64,000 bases of DNA from Cantharellus purpuraceus (lineage: Eukaryota > Basidiomycota > Agaricomycetes > Cantharellales > Hydnaceae): contig JALBUN010000004.1 of the NCBI GenBank assembly GCA_025174535.1, forward strand, positions 868,001 to 932,000, written 5' to 3'. The position numbers were made by a program, and so were the translations under genes. Positions 34,783 to 46,323 of this stretch are shown in pieces (position 1 is the stretch's first letter; each line of letters begins with the position of its first letter). The notes under the pieces were generated by a model that was not told the origin of the DNA, did no database searches, and saw nothing but the letters and a program-made list of their open reading frames with translations.

Positions 34783-35746
34783 TCAAGACTCCATGATCTC
34801 TGACTCCCCTACATCCAATTGCTCAGAACCCCCATCCACTGTCCCCCCCTTCTCTGAAATCTCCGACTCCAGTCTCTGATCCTCAAGCATCCTGTCAATC
34901 TCCTCCCATGGCCTCCACTCCTCGTCATCCAACCCATTGAAGTTATCCGTGGTATCCCAAGACCTGGAGGAGTTTGAGTCCGTGTCGTATATGGCACCCA
35001 GGAATTCCAGCTTCAACGAGTCCAACTCCCCTTGGAGTGGACCCCATCTCGGTCCGTCATGTAGTGATGGAACATTCCCGCGAGCTCACCCAAATGAGCC
35101 TTGATGCCCTGAAGGGCTGCGATTGTTCCTTCACCATGATCGGACACATTGATCAAACGACGAGCCACCGCGGCCGAGTTGAGGCTGACGTCCTGCATGG
35201 CCTCTACCAATGCTGGCGGTATTGACTCGACCCCAGGACCTGAGGACATGGTCCATGTCCTATGACGTTTGGGAGACGGATCCGCTGCACTTACACCCTC
35301 CTCGCGATCACGTTTGCGTCGCGGAGGAGTGCTGCCTTTCACCTCGCATTTCAGCTGGTTACTCTGGCACGTGAGACAGGAGTGAGATTTTCCAGCCTAA
35401 AAACAAAAAGAGAAAATCAGTATAAAAAAAAAAAAAAATCTGCATTCACTGATCCACTTACCATGGTCCATTCACATACATCCTCGCACTTAATGCACGT
35501 ATCACAGATGAGGTCCAGCTCGGACTCCTCATCGAGGTCTCGGACGACCTCCTTGCCTTTGATGGCTACTTGCGATGCGGCCCTCCTCTTCACGGCCTCC
35601 ACTCTGACTCGTGCGGCCTCAGTGACCCTTGCGCGAGCCGCCTCTTTCTTCTTCTCCTCCTCCACCTTCTTCTCCACGGCATCAGCCTCAGCGATCGACT
35701 GGTCCAATTCGGCGCGTTGTTGGTGAAGTTCCTCAGCGGAAGGCAT
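34783..35746 (-). CDS. Antisense gene in element C: coiled coil plus Zn2Cys6-like cluster
   Basis: It lies between pol and the 3' LTR, on the opposite strand. Exon 1 (ATG 35746 to 35462) starts MPSAEELHQQRAELDQ, has a Lys/Glu/Arg/Ala-rich coiled coil (residues about 5-65), then LICDTCIKCEDVCEW. A GTAAGT donor at 35461 and a TAG acceptor at 35397 bound a T-rich intron. Exon 2 begins AGKSHSCLTCQSNQLKCEVK. Together these give C-x2-C-x6-C, about 13 residues, then C-x2-C-x6-C, the fungal Zn(II)2Cys6 pattern, followed by a basic stretch (PPRRKRDREE) typical beside such clusters. Exon 2 continues through ALVEAMQDVSLNSAAVARRL to a stop after VHSKGSWTR. One base out of frame, an open stretch (ELDSLKLEFLGAIYDTD, to 34783) looks like its true C-terminus. 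Likely role: DNA-binding or regulatory protein of the element (inference). Confidence 0.7.
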
Positions 35747-35871
35747 AGTAGATGGTGGTAAGAGATAAGGAATGAGGTAACACACGTTTTAATAAGGGCC
35801 TCACCTCATGCGCCAATTCAACTGCATATACCTGCAACGTTCCCATGGTACTGACTAAGCTTGTGGGCTCG

Positions 35872-35888
35872 ATCTAGAAGGGAGATAT
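35872..35888 (+). other. Polypurine tract of element C
   Basis: TAGAAGGGAGATAT directly precedes the 3' LTR. The corresponding place next to D7 and D8 has AAATGGAGAGATAC, which supports calling those 3' LTRs. Confidence 0.6.
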
Positions 35889-36468
35889 TGTTACATCCTG
35901 TAACACCGAGTTCTGATCTCTAGATTCCATCTCCACCTCTGTCAACTCCACCTCCGTCAACTCCGGACCCTGCCATTGTTCTCCTCATTAGTAGTCTTCT
36001 TCTTATGGGTTACAACAACTGTTATACTTTCTAATTGTTTAGTATTAGTTCAGACATGAGTCTGAACTCTGAACTCCTTTCCATGTTGTATTCCATATTA
36101 GTCTTATTGTCTTATCACTTTTAGTTTTACCATTCAATTCTCTACATACTTATATGGGCTACTTCTTGTATGTTACAGTAGTTCGTATATCGACTAAGAT
36201 TCCCCATCAGCTTCTTGGTTACTAGCTTCTTGACAAGTCGAACTCTGGATCTTTGATCCAACTCTGTACTCCAAACTCTGAAATATTGGACCGACAATTT
36301 TGAGGGGGCACAACACATAAGTTGAAGCCAAGTCCACTCGATCTGACTCAATAGTTATTTGTCCCCATCTGTCTCCGGTTGAGCTGGAACAGTAAAATCC
36401 CCTCCCCTTCCTCACTAGTATCTGAACACCAGCTACTCCTTTAAACTCCAAGTTTTCAGCACTTAACA
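35889..36468 (+). repeat. Element C 3' LTR (580 bp)
   Basis: Same ends as the 5' LTR, but with two fewer 15-bp units. Mismatches to the 5' LTR are transitions, several at CpG. Confidence 0.95.
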
Positions 36469-36477
36469 CAGATCAGC

Positions 36478-36689
36478 TGGCCAAAAAACTGTTTCAATGA
36501 TATGACCAGATTAATGTTTCCATATCTCTATCAGATCACACCCAATCAACATGATTCAACAAATGTCTTGAATATAAGATGCATTAATATACACAGTAAT
36601 ATTTTGGATATTTTACCAAATTTATTTGTTGAGTTATGGCACTGTAAAGTCAAAACAAGCAAACATTGAAATGGTTTTTTGAGTCACTG
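36478..36689 (-). repeat. Tc1 right terminal inverted repeat
   Basis: Reverse complement of 27983-28194, ending GAGTCACTG next to the TA duplication. Confidence 0.92.
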
Positions 36690-37364
36690 TATGTCACTCT
36701 AGTCACACTGGTGTGCAGAAGATGGGGTAGAATTGGTTGAATTGGTTGCTATTTCAGAGGCAAAATAGCCTCCTTATATATTGTATCTACAGGGGCTGAA
36801 TAATGCTTCTGGAATCTTCTATCTAATAATAGAGGGAAACTACTGGAAGGTTATGGAAGGTGGAAGAAAGGGGTAGAGGATTCCAAGCTAATCACCTGCT
36901 CTGATCACTGGACTAGGCACTGATCAGGCAAAAAAGAGGGTATCTGCCCTGTTTTTTGCACTGGTTCACACAGCCATGCATAGCCACATCTTAGATGGTA
37001 ATCTCCATAGAAAATGGTGTTCTGAGAGGCTGTGGTTATCAAGTTACAGAATATTTATTGATCAGAGACATCTAAGCTTGAATTTGGGCCAAATATGCCT
37101 GGTTCTGAGGCAGATTGCTGACTGTGCAAAGGTTTGTAGGTGTCAGTGGGTCCACAGCTGTAGCACAGCAGAATCAGCACATTCTGGGCAAAGTTCTGCA
37201 TGGAAAATCCCCCGAGAAAATAGGGAAAAATATAGAATATTTGAATAAGTCCACTCCAGGTAAAGGCATTGTGTATATGCTCACATTTAGAAATGGAAAA
37301 GCAAAATAAAGCACATTGGTGCTGCATAAATAGAATTTGATAGGGAAAAGGTGGTTCCCATACA
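36690..37364 (-). repeat. LTR A5, right fragment
   Basis: Continues the LTR A sequence broken by Tc1 and ends GGTTCCCATACA at 37364. More diverged from A1 than A2-A4 are, so it is an older copy. Its right neighbour is K-region sequence. Confidence 0.88.
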
Positions 37365-37787
37365 CTTATCATTTATACAGATTCTTATGAAGCTGTTCAG
37401 AGGAATCTGTGTCTATATGATTGTCCTGATCATATGGCTCTGGAGGGGGGCAACTCTCAGTTGTCCCCAACATTGTCATGACATCCTCATCCAATGGGAT
37501 GGATGAGGAGGAGGCAACTGCTAATGTGGTGTCTCACTCAAGGTCACAATCTAGCTTATCATGACCCAAACACTCCACTAGGGAGCATTTAGCAGCCTTT
37601 TGTGGAGCTTAAGGGGCTCCTATGAGTCCCTGTTTTCATTTACCAACCTTGGCAGGTTGGTTGAACACTTCTCCAGAGATGATATGTCTGGAGAACACCT
37701 CTAGGAGTACAGTGCAAATGGGGGTGATGCCTCCCATTTGTCCAAGCCAGATAGCTAATTCCAGCTCAATATGCTCTTTGGGGGGAT
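37365..37787 (-). pseudogene. Second copy of the K-region unknown gene (fragment)
   Basis: Reverse-complement match to about 18890-19330: the Gln/Leu-rich end near 37395, the GGGACAACTGAGAG block and the CATCACCCCCA block. LTR A3 inserted at 37788 interrupts it. Confidence 0.6.
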
Positions 37788-39189
37788 TGTTTTGGAACCT
37801 GCAAAATTATGGTGTTAGGGAAAACTCTAAATCACCACAATTCCATGAATGAACAGCTGAGAAACCCTGCTGCAGCACAACTCCAGAAACAATTTAATGT
37901 TTGTACTTTGGTTACAATCCTTTGTATTGGTCAATGCAGACTATACGCAGAAAAGTAATACATTTCTTAGCAGCAAGAAATGAATAAGACTTCCAGAGTC
38001 TAGAGTTCACGGACGCTTAGGGGTCCAGATATTCCAAAAAGAGGGGAATGCACTTAGAGGCTAAAGGAAGTAGGTGGATGAATCCAACCATCCAACCAGT
38101 GGCACTCTGAAGCAGGTAACAACAATGTGTGAAGTAGTCTAGCAACTGCTTCACACAAGTTCAAGCTTCTAATGCTCTGCAAAGGCAGTAAACACTAGTA
38201 ACTTAAACAAGAGCATTAATGGCAGGACTATCAACAGACAATCTCACCCTGTAGATTCGTAGTCACGTGAGGCAGATACTACACTCACGCCCAAAGCAGG
38301 AATATCACTACTTTGAGTGCAATCAAGTATAGTTACACAACTGTAAAAGATCCTTGAACTGGTAATCAACAGTTACTGAGATAGAGGATGACACTGTATG
38401 TCACTCTAGTCACACTGGTGTGCAGAAGATGGGTAGGATATGTTTAATATGTTACTATTTCAGAGGCAGAATGGCCTTCTTATATATTGTATTTACAGGG
38501 GCTGACTAATGGTTCTGGAATATTCTACCTATTAATAGATGGAAACTACTGGAAGGTTGTGGAAGGTGGAAGAAAGGGGTAGAATATTCCAAGCCAATCA
38601 CAGGTTCTGATCACTGGACTAACACTGATCAGGAGCTGAATAATGGTTCTGGAAAGTTCTATCTAATAATAGAAGGAAACAGCTAGAATGTTATGGAAAG
38701 GGGTAGAATATTCCAAGGCAATCACCTGATTTGATCCCTGAACTAGGCACTGATCAGGCAAAAAGAAGGGTGTCCACCCTGTTTTCTGCACTGGTTTGGA
38801 CAGTCATGGATAGCCAGATCTCAGGTGATGATCTGCATGGAAAATAGTGCCCTGAGAGGCTGTGGTTGTCAAGTTAGAGAATATTTATTGATCAGAGACA
38901 TCTGAGCTTGAATTCAGGCCGAATGCCTGGTCCAAAGGGGGAGAGCTGGCTGTGGGAAGGTTTGTGGGCACCTATGGGTCCACAACTGTAGCACAGCAGA
39001 AATAAATCATTCTGGGCCGAGTTCTGCATGGAATATTCCTGAAAAAATATCAAAAATTAGAGAATATTTGAATAAGTCCATTCCAGGTACAAGCATCAAA
39101 TATGCTGATATTTAGGAATGGAAAAGCAAAGAATAGCACATTGGTGCTGCATAAATGGAATTTGATAGGGAATAGGTGGTTCCCATACA
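37788..39189 (-). repeat. Solo LTR A3, TSD GGGAT/GTGAT
   Basis: 1402 bp, reversed LTR A. Flanking pentamers GGGAT (37783-37787) and GTGAT (39190-39194) match 4 of 5. No internal region adjoins it. Confidence 0.85.
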
Positions 39190-41960
39190 GTGATGGTAGC
39201 TTCTCACTGCTTTCTGCCAGGAGCTACTGTTATTCTTGGTAGCTCCAATTCTCCTCCTTGAGCCCTATTAAACTTTGGGGCTCTTCACCTCTGAGAACTG
39301 CTGTTTATGAGGTAGTTCTCACGCTCAAGTCACCTCTTGAAGCTCTAAGTAATCATCTAGAGCTTCTATATCCTTACATGAAGTGTAAGGTTCCCAGGTG
39401 ATGTCTCCCAATGTCTATAGAATCTGAAACTCAAGTTCTTTATCACTCATCCATTGGTGAGCAATGATCTCATTGATGAGCCTGTATGGGAACCACCTAT
39501 TCCCTATCAAATTCCATTTATGCAGCACCAATGTGCTATTCTTTGCTTTTCCATTCCTACATATTTGATGCTTGTACCTGGAATGGACTTATTCAAATAT
39601 TCTCTAATTTTTGATATTTTTTCAGGAATATTCCATGCAGAACTCGGCCCAGAATGATTTATTTCTGCTGTGCTACAGTTGTGGACCCATAGGTGCCCAC
39701 AAACCTTCCCACAGCCAGCTCTCCCCCTTTGGACCAGGCATTCGGCCTGAATTCAAGCTCAGATGTCTCTGATCAATAAATATTCTCTAACTTGACAACC
39801 ACAGCCTCTCAGGGCACTATTTTCCATGCAGATCATCACCTGAGATCTGGCTATCCATGACTGTCCAAACCAGTGCAGAAAACAGGGTGGACACCCTTCT
39901 TTTTGCCTGATCAGTGCCTAGTTCAGGGATCAAATCAGGTGATTGCCTTGGAATATTCTACCCCTTTCCATAACATTCTAGCTGTTTCCTTCTATTATTA
40001 GATAGAACTTTCCAGAACCATTATTCAGCTCCTGATCAGTGTTAGTCCAGTGATCAGAACCTGTGATTGGCTTGGAATATTCTACCCCTTTCTTCCACCT
40101 TCCACAACCTTCCAGTAGTTTCCATCTATTAATAGGTAGAATATTCCAGAACCATTAGTCAGCCCCTGTAAATACAATATATAAGAAGGCCATTCTGCCT
40201 CTGAAATAGTAACATATTAAACATATCCTACCCATCTTCTGCACACCAGTGTGACTAGAGTGACATACAGTGTCATCCTCTATCTCAGTAACTGTTGATT
40301 ACCAGTTCAAGGATCTTTTACAGTTGTGTAACTATACTTGATTGCACTCAAAGTAGTGATATTCCTGCTTTGGGCGTGAGTGTAGTATCTGCCTCACGTG
40401 ACTACGAATCTACAGGGTGAGATTGTCTGTTGATAGTCCTGCCATTAATGCTCTTGTTTAAGTTACTAGTGTTTACTGCCTTTGCAGAGCATTAGAAGCT
40501 TGAACTTGTGTGAAGCAGTTGCTAGACTACTTCACACATTGTTGTTACCTGCTTCAGAGTGCCACTGGTTGGATGGTTGGATTCATCCACCTACTTCCTT
40601 TAGCCTCTAAGTGCATTCCCCTCTTTTTGGAATATCTGGACCCCTAAGCGTCCGTGAACTCTAGACTCTGGAAGTCTTATTCATTTCTTGCTGCTAAGAA
40701 ATGTATTACTTTTCTGCGTATAGTCTGCATTGACCAATACAAAGGATTGTAACCAAAGTACAAACATTAAATTGTTTCTGGAGTTGTGCTGCAGCAGGGT
40801 TTGATATTCTTCTCAGCTGTTCATTCACGGAATTGTGGTGATTTAGAGTTTGCCCTAACACCATAATTTTGTGGGTTCCAAAACAGAGCCATTCCTGCTC
40901 ATTGTTATTTCCAAAGTCATAAAATGACTTTGCTTCCCATTTTGGGAACCTAGTCTCATAATTCAATACATACAGTCAAATGAGACTAGTGTGGAATGTA
41001 GGTGTAATACACCTACTAGTTAATTCCAGTGGCAGCTCCAGCATCACTGTTGAGGCCTTATTATGGGCTTCAAGTATTTTATAGGGCAACAATAAATTTG
41101 GGCACTAATTTACTGGCTCTACCCAAGGGTAGAATTAGATTCTTCATTGAGAGGTAGACCTTGTCACCTCTCTGGAAGGTTGGACCCTCCCAACATTTCT
41201 TGTTGGAATGGAACATCTGGCTGATGTGACTCTTGATGATCATGTCATGTGCCACTAGCAGGTTCAATTGAGCCTGTTGTGTGAACTGCTTGACACCCTT
41301 GAATTTGGTGTCATTATTCATGGGGATACCTATTCTAGGCATATATATACCCATGATTAAGCTCAAATGGAGTAAATCCTGTTGTCCAGCTTATATTGGA
41401 ATTCAGTGTAAACTCCACCATTGGACACTTATGTGCCCAATCCTTTTGATTGCTTTGTACCACTGTATGAAGTATTTGATCAATGGAGTGATTCACTCAC
41501 TCCATTGCTCCATCCATTTGTGGATGGAACACTGTGGACATGAGGAGTTTTACCCCATGATCCATTGCAGTTCACACCAAAAGATCAATGTGAATTTTGA
41601 GTCTTGATCAGATGTGATTGAGTCTGGTACACTGTGAAGGCATACAACTTCTCTAAGGAATAGCCATGCTACTCCTTTCACTGTTACATGCATATTCATA
41701 GGTATTATATGTACCTGCAATCTATGACTACCAGTAGGTCATTCAATTTCAGTAATGGACCCATAAAGTCCATTCCTATTGATTGCCAAGGCTGCTCTGG
41801 CACTGGCAGACTGTGAAGAAGTCTAGGGGTAAGTAGCATTACAACTGTAACTAAGCAGATATGATGCACCATAAGTGCAAAGTGCTTCAAGCACCCTAAT
41901 TGAACTTCTCTCTTTCTCTCTCTCTCCCTGTGTGTGTGCACTTTAAAATAATTATTGTGC
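39190..41960 (-). pseudogene. Gypsy integrase and chromodomain, split by LTR A2
   Basis: On the minus strand: VPEQPWQSIGMDFMGPL (start of the integrase core, about 41810-41760), VPDSITSDQDSKF (about 41635), NSNISWTTGFTPFELNHGY (about 41400-41350), then a GPY-like region (RGDKVYLSMKNL) to about 41090. Beyond solo LTR A2, at 39482-39310, comes a chromodomain: EWLINEIIAHQW ... ELEFQIL ... TWEPYTSCKDIEALDDYLEL. Stops are frequent. It is a third gypsy lineage in the window; no RT is left. Confidence 0.8.
39483..40885 (+). repeat. Solo LTR A2, TSD GAGCC
   Basis: 1403 bp, TGTATGGG...CCAAAACA, flanked by perfect GAGCC duplications (39478-39482 and 40886-40890). It splits the chromodomain coding region of the minus-strand gypsy relic. 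Confidence 0.93.
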
Positions 41961-42475
41961 AATCAGAGTAGCATACTCTCCATGATCAAGATGGTCCCAC
42001 GTGTCCAGCACGGCAGACATGTATCTGACGCCAATCCTGATGAACTATCTGGATGGGTTTTTTAAGGAGTTTGATGAGCAGCTGTGGCGGGGGTCAGGGC
42101 AGAATAGGGGGAGGTGGAGGAGGGAATTCCGGAGGTGGTGCAGGAGTGGAGGATGCATCTGGGGTTGATCAACATGAAATTCATAGATACAACCATGGGA
42201 GTAATGGCGCCAATTCATTGTAATGTCAGTGATAGTCTTTTAAATCTACATGACTCTACTCCTAGAGATCACAGTGTGATTATTGAAATCCCGACCCTGC
42301 TCACTGAATCCTCATGGCCATGCCCCTGAAAGGTATGAACACTTTCATACTGAAACGGCCTCGGTGAGTTTGCCACTGAATTTCAATGTTTTTCCCACTG
42401 GATACAGTGATTCACCCATTGGAATTTCATGCCACGAGTTTTCAGTGATTCTTCTTCCCACAGTGCTTCCGCTGC
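41961..42475 (+). repeat. Repeat H, copy H1 (empty site for LTR B)
   Basis: Matches 59245-59439 plus 60765-61050, including GTATCTGACGCCAAT-like sequence, CTGGATGGGTTTTTT and ACATGAAATTCATAGATAC. H1 lacks the LTR found in H2. A CT/TG microsatellite lies at 41908-41940 on its left. Class unknown. Confidence 0.75.
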
Positions 42476-42975
42476 GCTATACTTCACGACACCGACATTC
42501 CTCACTATACGATTAAGTTTTTGAGAATTAAAGCCTACCATAATGTTGCTTTCTGCGTACTGTTTTCTGCTGTCTTGTATACTAGTGAAGAAGTTCATGA
42601 TCACATTGAATTTCCTGCACTTGACAGTCGATATCTCTTTGCTGAGATAAACCTGGACCCTGTCGACTCCGAAGCAATCAAATCATTACAGTAACCTTAC
42701 AGCAGCCGATATTGCATTCAGTTATGTTTGACAACGAGGACTCTTTGCTCAGGGATATCTCAAGATCTCAACTTAAGCTCAGTGCTGGACAGTTCTCGGG
42801 AGGCCGAGGCACTCTCACAGTATTTCTTATTTCTCTCAAAGTTGGAATCGTTACTACTGTAATACATACAACCTTTCTGACAAAATACATAGTGTAGTAA
42901 ATTAAAACAACATGCTGCTAGCAACATGAATAATTGCGATCCTGAATTATATATAGGCTACCTCCATCTCAACTT
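42476..42975 (+). other. Possible truncated gene remnant and USP 3' flank
   Basis: About 42489-42694 (+) is open for some 65 codons, including EFPALDSRYLFAEINLDP and a TAA at 42692-42694. Composition is gene-like and no other copy is seen here. It begins where repeat H ends, so it may be the tail of a gene whose front was lost. The rest is probably USP 3' UTR. Confidence 0.35.
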
Positions 42976-45900
42976 TCACTGTATTCGCTCATACATACAA
43001 AGGTATGCCTTTGCTTTGAGAACCTCTTCTAGAGATACCAGGCGGACGATCGTATCGCTGATATAGACCCATTGTCTCTGTTGCTTATTGGCCTCTGTAC
43101 CTAGCCCTTTCTCAGGTCTTGGCTGGGTTGTGGGCACTCGCTCGCTCGCTGGATCATCCTTGCTCGAAGACGCTGTGTTGTCGTTTGATGGAGGCAACGC
43201 TGCGTACGCAATATAGTGACCGCCAAGCTAGCGAAAACATGAACAGTTAAACTTGACTGAGGTCAAATAGTTCGCACCATATTCCCAATGTGCACCACAA
43301 CGCTATAAAGCCTATAGATGCACGGCTGATCCTCCACACGTCTTCCTTTTTCTACTACTTTGCCTTTGAGCTCGCCCTTTCCAAGACCGTAATCCTCTTT
43401 CTTTGGAGCAAGAAAAGGACGAATGTCCAAGTACTCCGGAAAAGGCACATAGTCGTCCAATTTTTTGAGATTTCCAAAAAGTGTAACAGGGGATTTGGAC
43501 ACCTGTTGAAACCGTTTGAGATGAACGACAAGTATGGGGGGTGGTCGGGCTATAAGATAACGCTTTAGCGCACGTCGATATATGACCTGCTTTGAACGCG
43601 GCAAGGAAGATCGGCGTGGGCGTCGCATGTTGACAGACTGTGGAGCGGATGCAGCAGACGTATCGCCATCGGAAACACCAGACATGTCGTCACGTTCGCT
43701 TTCCTCCGAGCTTACGCTGCTGTCTCCATCCCGACCATTGTCCAGACGATGACGGAAACGCACTTCTGGCAAACGTAAGGAGTCTCGCGAAGAGCCTACA
43801 GTTTCACTTAATTTATTGGGAAAACGGCCATATGGCAGGCGATTCTGAGATGCGTCTGACACATTGCTCTCTGGCGGTGGGGATATAGTGGCAATGGTGG
43901 GAATGAGAGGTTCTCGCGATCCATATTCTTTGGTAGACAAACGCGTGGACGACGAGCCTCCCTCCTGTAAAGCCAAGCCAACGATATTGTTATGAGAGCC
44001 AAAGCCATTAGTATGAGCCTTTGAACCGAGAGAAGTTGTGGAGGTTGAAGGCGACTGTCCTGCATTTAGGTCTAACGTCGAAGGACTTCGCTGTGACGAG
44101 GACCGATCGGCTGGCGAAGGAAATGGTGACGACGTGGTAGGAGTTGATAAGATCGATGCCTGATGGTCATCACCTAGTGTGGGCGGCAGATTTGGCATTG
44201 AAAGGGTCTGCGCAGGGTCCAGAACTTGTGAACTTGACGACTGCAAAACTTTCTTCTGCTCTTCCTCCGTGTGTGACGAGTCGTCACTGTCTTCATTGGA
44301 TTGTGAAGTCGTTCTCACGGCCGCCTGCCCGTTAGCGATCTTCCAGCACTAAAGGCCTCAGTCAACGACAGATCACTCTGTTACAAGAAAACGTACGTTT
44401 CGACAGCCGAACATGTTGTCACCATCCAAAGCTTCTACGGAGGTGAACATTCTCAGACAATTCTCCACGCCCTGCGTGGAGCCAATCTTAGCCCATGTGG
44501 AACTAGTGTTGGAAGCACTCGAATTCGTCAAGCGCAATAATGCAAATGGGTTTGACAGGCTGGGCGTGGTATCTTCAAGTAATCTATGGAGGTATGCAGC
44601 CTCCCGCATGTCGTGTGCGGATGGCTTCGTCTGTTTGGGTAGTCCATTCTGTTTAGGCCCAGGCGAGGGTTGCCGGGAGGTAGGTTTCGAGCCTACTGGC
44701 GGAAACGGGGATCCGTCCTCATCAGGGTCGCTACTTTTTCCATCCAGTTTGGTAGCATCGGACTTGTTGATCTTCTGGTCCTTATCCGCCCTCCCTAACC
44801 TTTTCTCCTTTAGGGGGTTCAGTGACATACCAACACTAATTCTTCTCCCAAGTCTTCCCAACCCAACATCACCGACCTTCTGCGAGAGCAGACCGGAGGG
44901 TTGGGCTGCTGCCTCCTTGGAACAATCCTCGTTATTGCCAAGCCCAGAAACAAGTTCTACCTTCTGTCTCTCAGCCATGGGTTCTGGTGATGGGTCTCGA
45001 ACCGAGCTACCATCAAAGCTGCGGCGGCGAGGTTGCTCCAGCGCTTCTTCCATCGGTTCGAGCGTGATCCTAGGGAAAGGAGGCGACGGTGGTTGTGACA
45101 CCGATTGTGGTCGTGGCTGTCCTTGGCCGCGCGAACGACTGGACTGAGACATGAATTTGGAAGCGAAGGCTCGAAGTCTGTCGCGCTATTTCGAGCATAT
45201 CATGACTTCAATTTACTATTGAAGGATACAGGAAACAAATGGCCTACCTTGCGTTCTTTGGATTCGTCATGGGAAATAGATAGCGACAAGTCATCAAAGT
45301 CTTCGTATGTGTGTGAAACCTGAGGCAGCATGTTGAATTAATTTCGGAATGTCACTGAGGCGTGAAACATACATGTTTGCACGTGGCACAAATCAAAAAA
45401 CTCGTGAATTTGCCACCCCAAAGTACGTCCACAAAAGGCACCAGCCGATCCTCCTCTGGGATGATAGCCGGTTTGGTAAGTCCAGTGACACCAGCATCAT
45501 GAGTACGTCGTTTAGATGCTTTAAGAGAAGGTCGTAGCTCGCGGTGCTTGGTGATCTGGGGAGAAGCGGGATGTTATTCAGAGACGCTGACGAGACTGAT
45601 GATGGACTACTTGCGTCAAACTCCTCCATGCGCATGCCGTCCAACAGGTGCAAAAAGAACTCGTGGGCATCTTGTTGCCGGAACTACAGAAAATATGAGA
45701 GGCATATTAACAAACGAGATCGGATGAATGCGCACGTCCAGATACTGATCATACTTTTGTCCAAGGCGAGCGAGGAGCTCTCTTTCAACCAGTATTAGCA
45801 GGAACTCCATGAATTCATCCACAATTCATATCATTTTAGCTCGATACTCACCTTGGACTCATGCTTGACCTATCTCTCGCATCGCGCATCTGCCATGCTC

Positions 45901-46323
45901 GCTCTAACGTATGAATGAAGACATCACCAATCGCCATCCCCTTGACCCATTGTTGTTGCATATCCTCCGGCCCGCGGCCATTGACAATGAGAGGGCTACG
46001 CTGGGAAGCCGAGAGTTGAACATCAGGCCGGCTGGACGGACGGAATAGTACCAGTTCCTCAAGTAGATTGGTGGCAATGAGTCCCTGCAGAACGGAATTC
46101 ATAAAGCATGTGCTTATGCATCTTCAGCTTGGGGTTATCAGGATCCAATTGCGTCCACTCACTTCCCATGGTTCACCAGGCCGGGGGGTAAGAGTGCAGT
46201 CCTTTCTGCCTCGTCCTTGTGTTTCCGCGCCCAATACAGTTCCTTTTTCGACATGTTAGGCGAAAGACATAGTTAATTCCATCAATGCTTCACCTTTGGA
46301 CTTGGCTTCTTGGGCTTGGCCAT
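42976..46323 (-). CDS. Ubiquitin carboxyl-terminal hydrolase, USP family
   Basis: A thiol protease that removes ubiquitin from proteins. Start at ATG 46323 (MAKPKKPSPK), then a 51-nt intron. The Cys box GLVNHGNTCFMNSVLQGL (Cys about residue 39) is itself split by a 50-nt intron after Asn-His-Gly. Next come QQDAHEFFLHLLDG (about 45680), a finger with CATCKH (about 45395) and, far downstream, CRNCWKIANGQ (split by an intron near 44400-44350). The His box is at about 43540-43210: HLKRFQQV ... LGGHYIAYAAL, with the His exon starting near 43228, and the end YISDTIVRLVS ... YERIQ, stop at 42976. A long Ser/Pro-rich insert (about 45140-44530, and 44300-43580) lies between the catalytic halves. It resembles the fungal Ubp16-type enzymes, which is a weak subfamily call. 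Divergent from CIA1, with 104 bp between the starts. Confidence 0.88.

Larger units (their letters stand above)
29334..36468 (+). mobile_element. Complete gypsy element C, TSD CAGAT
   Basis: A 7135-bp chromovirus-type LTR retrotransposon with both LTRs and a perfect 5-bp duplication, CAGAT (29329-29333 and 36469-36473). Order: 5' LTR, gag, protease, RT, RNase H, integrase, chromodomain, then an antisense gene, a polypurine tract and the 3' LTR. The two LTRs differ by about seven transitions plus a 30-bp repeat-number difference, so the insertion is young, yet the polyprotein has nine stops. Confidence 0.95.
27983..36689 (-). mobile_element. Tc1/mariner element, split by a gypsy insertion
   Basis: Bounded by TA duplications (27981-27982 and 36690-36691) and 212-bp terminal inverted repeats. 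Without the inserted gypsy element (29334-36468 plus one CAGAT) it is about 1.57 kb, a normal Tc1 size, with one transposase gene on the minus strand. It is inserted in LTR A5: the flanks read GACACTG-TA and TA-TGTCACTC, which join to the uninterrupted A sequence GACACTGTATGTCACTC. Confidence 0.92.

Noticed and set aside
29334..36468. Classical RIP (CpA-targeted mutation) as the cause of the stops
   Set aside because: The stops are CGA to TGA, a CpG context; CpA-targeted RIP would instead give many CAA/CAG to TAA/TAG changes, which are rare here.
41908..41940. CT/TG dinucleotide run as a regulatory site
   Set aside because: A plain short microsatellite inside repeat debris, with no gene start near it.
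43263..45323. Plus-strand frames of up to 244 codons across the USP gene
   Set aside because: Shadows of the Ser/Pro-rich insert of the minus-strand USP, whose catalytic boxes fix the coding strand.
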